From: Puia dinghuensis
Lineage (GTDB): Bacteria; Bacteroidota; Bacteroidia; Chitinophagales; Chitinophagaceae
NCBI RefSeq assembly: GCF_014642875.1
Contig: NZ_BMJC01000003.1
Coordinates: 682,001-746,000, forward strand
DNA length: 64,000 bases
Reading direction: 5' to 3'
The position numbers were made by a program, and so were the translations under genes. The notes under the pieces were generated by a model. The model was not told the DNA's origin. It worked only from the letters and a program-made list of their open reading frames with translations, and searched no databases. Shown here piece after piece: positions 60,332 through 64,000 of this stretch; the stretch's first letter is position 1; each line of letters begins with the position of its first letter.

Positions 60332-61669
60332 ATGAGCAACGGATCACCAGTCTTCCTTCAAAATAGATTCAATTTCCTGGCGATTGTTGCTGTGCTTTTT
60401 ACCACTCTCTTCGGTTGGTTCAACCCAAACAGCTGGTCGATCATCCTGCTGCTGGCCTGCCGCCTGTTTTACGGCAATCCTCTTACCAATATAAGAACAG
60501 CCTTCGCCAACCGCATCTTCCTGGCGTTCTTTATATTTTTCCTGATCGATGCGGCCGGGTTTCTCCATACCCATGACATGGTTACGCAAGGGAAGATTGT
60601 GTCAAAAGAAGCTACCATGGTCGCCATTTCCTTCGTATTCTGCGCCGGAACATTTGCCGATAACAAGAGCTACAGGCGGTTGATCACTATCTATTCCCTG
60701 CTGTTGCTGGCGTCTTCCCTGTATTGCCTTTTCATTGCCTGGCGCCATTACCAGACGAGCAAGGATCCTTACGATTTATTCTATCATGCCCTCACGGCTC
60801 CTATCTCTTATAATGCCGTGTTCTTCTCCGTATACGTTTTGTTCGGCATCGTCTTCCTCTTGTCCCGCTATGGCGAGCCGGCCATCGATTTCCTGCCGAA
60901 ATGGGGGAGGAAGGTGCTGCGCTATGCACTGTTCGTTTTCTTCCTTGGTATGATGGTCATGCTGTCTTCCAGGCTTATGATGGTGATAACGCCACTCATC
61001 ATCATCAACATCATCTTTCGCAGATTTTCCTACCGAAAGCGAAAGCTGGCCTTGCTGATCGTCGGATCGCTGATCCTTATTATGGTTGGCGTGTTTGGCT
61101 CTTCCAATAATTTCATCAGTTGGCGATTCGGTGAGATAAAAGAGGGGCAGATTACTGTTTTAAAGCAAAAGCAATTCGATTCCACTACGCATTTTAGTTC
61201 CTGGGACTCCCGCCTCCTGCAATGGCGTTATGCGATCGAGATCCTGAATGCGAAGAATGGCTGGGTCTTTGGCGTGAGTCCCGGTGACTGCCAGAACCTA
61301 CTGGATCAGAAGTACATCGATGCACATATGTACGTCGGGGACCCTGCCGAAGGCCCCAACAGGCATAATCGCGGCTACCTCGGTTTTAATTTCCACAACC
61401 AATATATAGAGACGCTCGTGCAATCGGGGTTAGTGGGTCTGGCCTCCCTGGTGGCTATCTTTGCACTGTTGTTTGCCTATGCCAGACGATCGGGGGTAAG
61501 AGAGGCCTGGTTCGTCATGCTGACCATTGCCATCTGGTTTCTCGTGGAGGCGCCGCTGACCCTGCAGCAAGGTGTTTTCCTGTTCTGCTTTTTCCCGTTG
61601 TTGGTTGTCAATATGCCCCGAAAAGCTGTGCCGGAGCCGAAGGATAGTGCTAAAATCGCCATAAATTAA
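60332..61669 (+). CDS. O-antigen ligase/polymerase-family membrane protein (Wzy_C)
   Basis: A 445-residue polytopic protein, about eleven helices. The periplasmic loop ends in the PF04932-type sequence FHNQYIETLVQSGLVGLASL, and HSxHF-like features precede it (TTHFSSWDSRLLQWRYAIEI). These proteins either ligate or polymerise glycans. It starts the second part of the locus, followed by a Wzz-like protein and a second flippase, so a polymerase for another glycan is plausible. Confidence 0.87.
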   Translation: MSNGSPVFLQNRFNFLAIVAVLFTTLFGWFNPNSWSIILLLACRLFYGNPLTNIRTAFANRIFLAFFIFFLIDAAGFLHTHDMVTQGKIVSKEATMVAISFVFCAGTFADNKSYRRLITIYSLLLLASSLYCLFIAWRHYQTSKDPYDLFYHALTAPISYNAVFFSVYVLFGIVFLLSRYGEPAIDFLPKWGRKVLRYALFVFFLGMMVMLSSRLMMVITPLIIINIIFRRFSYRKRKLALLIVGSLILIMVGVFGSSNNFISWRFGEIKEGQITVLKQKQFDSTTHFSSWDSRLLQWRYAIEILNAKNGWVFGVSPGDCQNLLDQKYIDAHMYVGDPAEGPNRHNRGYLGFNFHNQYIETLVQSGLVGLASLVAIFALLFAYARRSGVREAWFVMLTIAIWFLVEAPLTLQQGVFLFCFFPLLVVNMPRKAVPEPKDSAKIAIN

Positions 61670-61723
61670 TGATAACAAACAATTTGCATGACGAGTTCAC
61701 GATAATTCGGGACTAAACACTAT

Positions 61724-61736
61724 TTTGCGACGCAAA
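61724..61736. promoter_or_regulatory. 13-base palindrome upstream of the second Wzz-like gene
   Basis: TTTGCG-A-CGCAAA is a perfect palindrome around one base, 40 bases before ATG 61777. It could be an operator or chance; a partly fitting -7 box overlaps it. Confidence 0.4.
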
Positions 61737-61776
61737 TATTTGTAAAAATTTAATTCAATCTATCCATTCAACACGT

Positions 61777-62892
61777 ATGGAAAATCAACCTAAACAACCT
61801 GTTTCCGGGGAAGAAAAGGAAGTCGACCTGGGCCTGCTTTTCACTGTCTTTACGAAAGTGATGCATAGCATAGGCGCTGGTCTGAGATCATTTTTTAATT
61901 GGCTCTTCGAAGGCGTCATCCTTTTCCTGTTATTCCTCAAGAGAAGGATCCTGCTGGTACTGGTCGGCCTGTTACTGAGCCTGGTGCCCGGACTGTACAA
62001 CTATATGACGAAAGGCAATCAGTACTATTCGACCATGACGGTCAGAGCCAACTTCGGGAGCGCTCCTGAGCTGTACAATAAGATCGACTACTTCAATTCC
62101 CTGATCAAGCTGGGCGATACCAAGAAACTGGCAGACATTTTTCATCTGTCGGAACCCGAGGCCGGCAAACTTCGCACATTCGCGATCGACCCGGTAGACG
62201 ATGAGCTGCAGGCAGCCGAGCTGTACAAGAGCACCTTCTTCGATCTTGACAGGAGCTTCGAATCCCCGAGCACCGAAGCCGGCGCCATGCTACGGGACAC
62301 TTCGTGGCAGAAGCTGATAAAATATGCTGATTTCAAGAAAAAGCTGAAGAATACCGACTTTCCTTTACAGACGATCACCTTATATAGCCTGTCGCCCGAC
62401 GTCTTTACGCACGTGAGTGCAGGGCTGATCGAAACCGTAACCAGTACCCCATCACTGCTAGCGAGAAGACAAGCGGAAGATTCGTTGGTGCAAGAGCAGG
62501 CGAATCTCATCCTCGGTTCGCTTTCCAACGCGGATACCCTTATGAAGGCCTACAACAGGAAGATAGGCTCTGGCGACCGGGGGGCGGATGTTTCGACCCT
62601 GGCCATCTCCACTCAGCCGACCCACAGCCCGGTAGTAGAGCTGTTCGATAAAGAAAAAGACCTGAGAAGATCGCTGACCAATACCCGGCAACATGTGGAG
62701 GAACATCGGGATATTCTGCAGGTCTACTCCGATTTCAACGCGGTGGGTACGCCTATTGCCCCCTTCAGGGAGTCTTTCCTCCAGTATTCGGTGTGGTGCC
62801 TGCTGGGAACGATCGTCTTGTTGCTCCTGTTCGAAGGCTATTTGAAACTGGGCGAATTGGAAAAGCGTAGAAGCACTGCCAAAGGGATATAA
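61777..62892 (+). CDS. Wzz-like chain-length regulator (second)
   Basis: A 371-residue protein with the same plan as the one at 52822: N-terminal amphipathic part (LFTVFTKVMHSIGAGLRSFF), a membrane helix (about 50-72), a long helical periplasmic domain with coiled-coil character, and a C-terminal membrane helix (about 338-356). The stretch ELYNKIDYFNSLIKLGDTKK lines up with NIIDQLNLLVRSGSKEQLAQ in the first. Its stop shares one base with the start of the second flippase (TAATG). Confidence 0.72.
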   Translation: MENQPKQPVSGEEKEVDLGLLFTVFTKVMHSIGAGLRSFFNWLFEGVILFLLFLKRRILLVLVGLLLSLVPGLYNYMTKGNQYYSTMTVRANFGSAPELYNKIDYFNSLIKLGDTKKLADIFHLSEPEAGKLRTFAIDPVDDELQAAELYKSTFFDLDRSFESPSTEAGAMLRDTSWQKLIKYADFKKKLKNTDFPLQTITLYSLSPDVFTHVSAGLIETVTSTPSLLARRQAEDSLVQEQANLILGSLSNADTLMKAYNRKIGSGDRGADVSTLAISTQPTHSPVVELFDKEKDLRRSLTNTRQHVEEHRDILQVYSDFNAVGTPIAPFRESFLQYSVWCLLGTIVLLLLFEGYLKLGELEKRRSTAKGI

Positions 62893-64000
62893 TGCTTAAA
62901 AGGCTTTCTCTTGTCGCGCTGTTCACGGGTTCTGCCCAGTTGACCACCTTGATTGCTCTGAAGTACCTGGCAGGGTCCATGGATGCCGGCCGGCTTACTG
63001 CTCTCGGCGATATAGATTCGTTGTTGAATCTGATCATTAACCTGATAGGACTGGGGTTGTTGATGTCATCGGTGAGGGATATCGCCATCACCAAGGATTG
63101 GCAGCTGGAGGTGGACAAAGCGCAGACGGCCCGGATGACCCTTTCGCTCTGTCTGATCCCCGCCGCGGCATGGAGCATTTACAATCACGATTACCGCATC
63201 TTCCTTTTTGCACCCATCTTCGCGCTCAACGCCGATTATGCGTTGTATGGAAGGTCTTATCCCGTGCTCGCGGCATGCCTCGCCTTCGCAAGAGTGTTGA
63301 TCCCCTACATATTCGTACTCATCGCAGCAGCCATGCACTCTGCCTATACGGTAGAGATATTTCTCTTTAGTTCGGTACTCGTCTACCTTGGGTCGGGGCT
63401 TTTTATTGCCAGGTTCCTGGGCCGGCCCTATTGGCGGCGACCCTCCTGGAAAAGCCTGCATTTGTACTGGCTGAGCCTTGGCCTGGGGATTGCAAGTCTC
63501 TCCTATTATTTCATCGGGCTCGGTCTTATTCCCATCGTCGTATACTTCTACGACGACCGGGTTGCAGCTGCCGCCTACGTCGGCTGCAAGGTATACATGA
63601 TCTTCAAAGGTGTTTTAAGGATCATCAGCCAGTCCTTTATAAAGGAAATGGTCAGTACGGAGGTACAATTGCAGGTGGACAGGCTTGCCGGTTTTGCCGG
63701 GTTCCTCTTCCTGGCAGGCGTGCTGTTCTACCCTAATTCGTTCATAAAGCTTTTTCTGAGCAAGGCCCTGGAGTTCGACAAGCGGATGCTGATCATCCTG
63801 GCGCTCGCAGGCCTTGCCGCCTCGGTGCTGATCAGCTATGTCAACAGGGCCATTCTGGAGAAAAGAGACCGCCCCTACTCCGTGATCACCGGTATCGCAA
63901 CCCTTGCTTCCATTGCAGTTTGTATAATTCTTTCCTTTTTCTTACCTTCTGCGGCAAGTGTATTTATCGCCATCCTGGTAGGAGAGTTGATAAGCATGCT
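62892..64000 (+). CDS. Second flippase-like (Wzx/MATE-type) protein, 3' end cut by window edge
   Basis: The frame is open from ATG 62892 to the last base, about 370 codons. It overlaps the preceding stop by one base (TAATG). Repeated hydrophobic helices of 18-22 residues run through it: LTTLIALKYLAGSMDAGRLT, LGLGIASLSYYFIGLGLIPI, RMLIILALAGLAASVLISYV. The layout fits the oligosaccharide flippase family. Together with 60332 and 61777 it makes up a second export module. The C-terminus lies outside the window. Confidence 0.75.
   Translation, partial: MLKRLSLVALFTGSAQLTTLIALKYLAGSMDAGRLTALGDIDSLLNLIINLIGLGLLMSSVRDIAITKDWQLEVDKAQTARMTLSLCLIPAAAWSIYNHDYRIFLFAPIFALNADYALYGRSYPVLAACLAFARVLIPYIFVLIAAAMHSAYTVEIFLFSSVLVYLGSGLFIARFLGRPYWRRPSWKSLHLYWLSLGLGIASLSYYFIGLGLIPIVVYFYDDRVAAAAYVGCKVYMIFKGVLRIISQSFIKEMVSTEVQLQVDRLAGFAGFLFLAGVLFYPNSFIKLFLSKALEFDKRMLIILALAGLAASVLISYVNRAILEKRDRPYSVITGIATLASIAVCIILSFFLPSAASVFIAILVGELISM

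Noticed and set aside
1-64000. Insertion sequences, transposases, integrases, phage genes or attachment sites
   Set aside because: No such proteins or flanking direct repeats were recognised despite the duplicated genes and the decayed GMC locus.

Overview
The window is a chromosomal segment of a Bacteroidota bacterium, most likely a Chitinophagaceae member with moderately high GC (Chitinophaga/Puia/Dinghuibacter-like; inferred, not proven). Pointers are the Bacteroidota promoter form (TTTG, about 19 bases, TAnnTTTG), the ubiE-porT pair that carries a type IX secretion gene, the chitinase, the one-piece GH18/deacetylase/glycosyltransferase, the propeller-type hybrid sensor kinase, and the many small secreted proteins. 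No tRNA, rRNA, CRISPR array or insertion sequence was seen.

Layout. 1-0.9 kb: 3' part of a GNAT-like gene. 0.9-7.3 kb: TetR-controlled RND efflux operon (tolC-like, adaptor, pump) on the minus strand, with the same operator in front of tetR and tolC. 7.5-13.3 kb: dnaX, whose A9 tract could give a short gamma form; a 1167-residue GH18-CE4-GT2 enzyme; a small HTH protein. 13.35-13.8 kb: probable minus-strand small RNA. 13.8-16.3 kb: DEAD-box helicase and GH19 chitinase. 16.3-21.3 kb: five-gene operon with a GT87-like membrane glycosyltransferase, UbiA prenyltransferase, type III polyketide synthase, methyltransferase and flavoprotein oxidoreductase, a candidate pathway for a prenylated or methylated phenolic lipid. 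21.4-24.5 kb: DUF5723 outer-membrane protein and two tandem TonB-C-domain secreted paralogues. 24.6-27.9 kb: GbsR/MarR regulator and a lipid-flavoured cluster (membrane protein, TIGR01777 epimerase, desaturase, CoA-binding protein) sharing a composite DNA element. 28-33.3 kb: aquaporin, YkuK-like protein, LytTR regulator and propeller sensor kinase. 33.5-37.6 kb: kelch protein, truncated small ORF, seven-repeat propeller lipoprotein and an orphan C-terminal sorting-like domain.

37.6-48 kb is mostly housekeeping: engB, ubiE, porT, hemolysin III family, Wzi/RemB-like barrel, dihydroorotase, MutS-like ATPase, YifB, AhpD-like protein, DUF983. 48-49.4 kb holds a badly decayed gluconate dehydrogenase subunit 3/GMC oxidoreductase locus. 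From 49.4 kb to the right edge lies a polysaccharide locus: two paralogous initiating sugar-phosphate transferases (minus strand), then glycosyltransferases, two Wzz-like proteins, two flippases and two polymerase/ligase-type membrane proteins. Its content suggests two export modules; the last flippase runs off the window.
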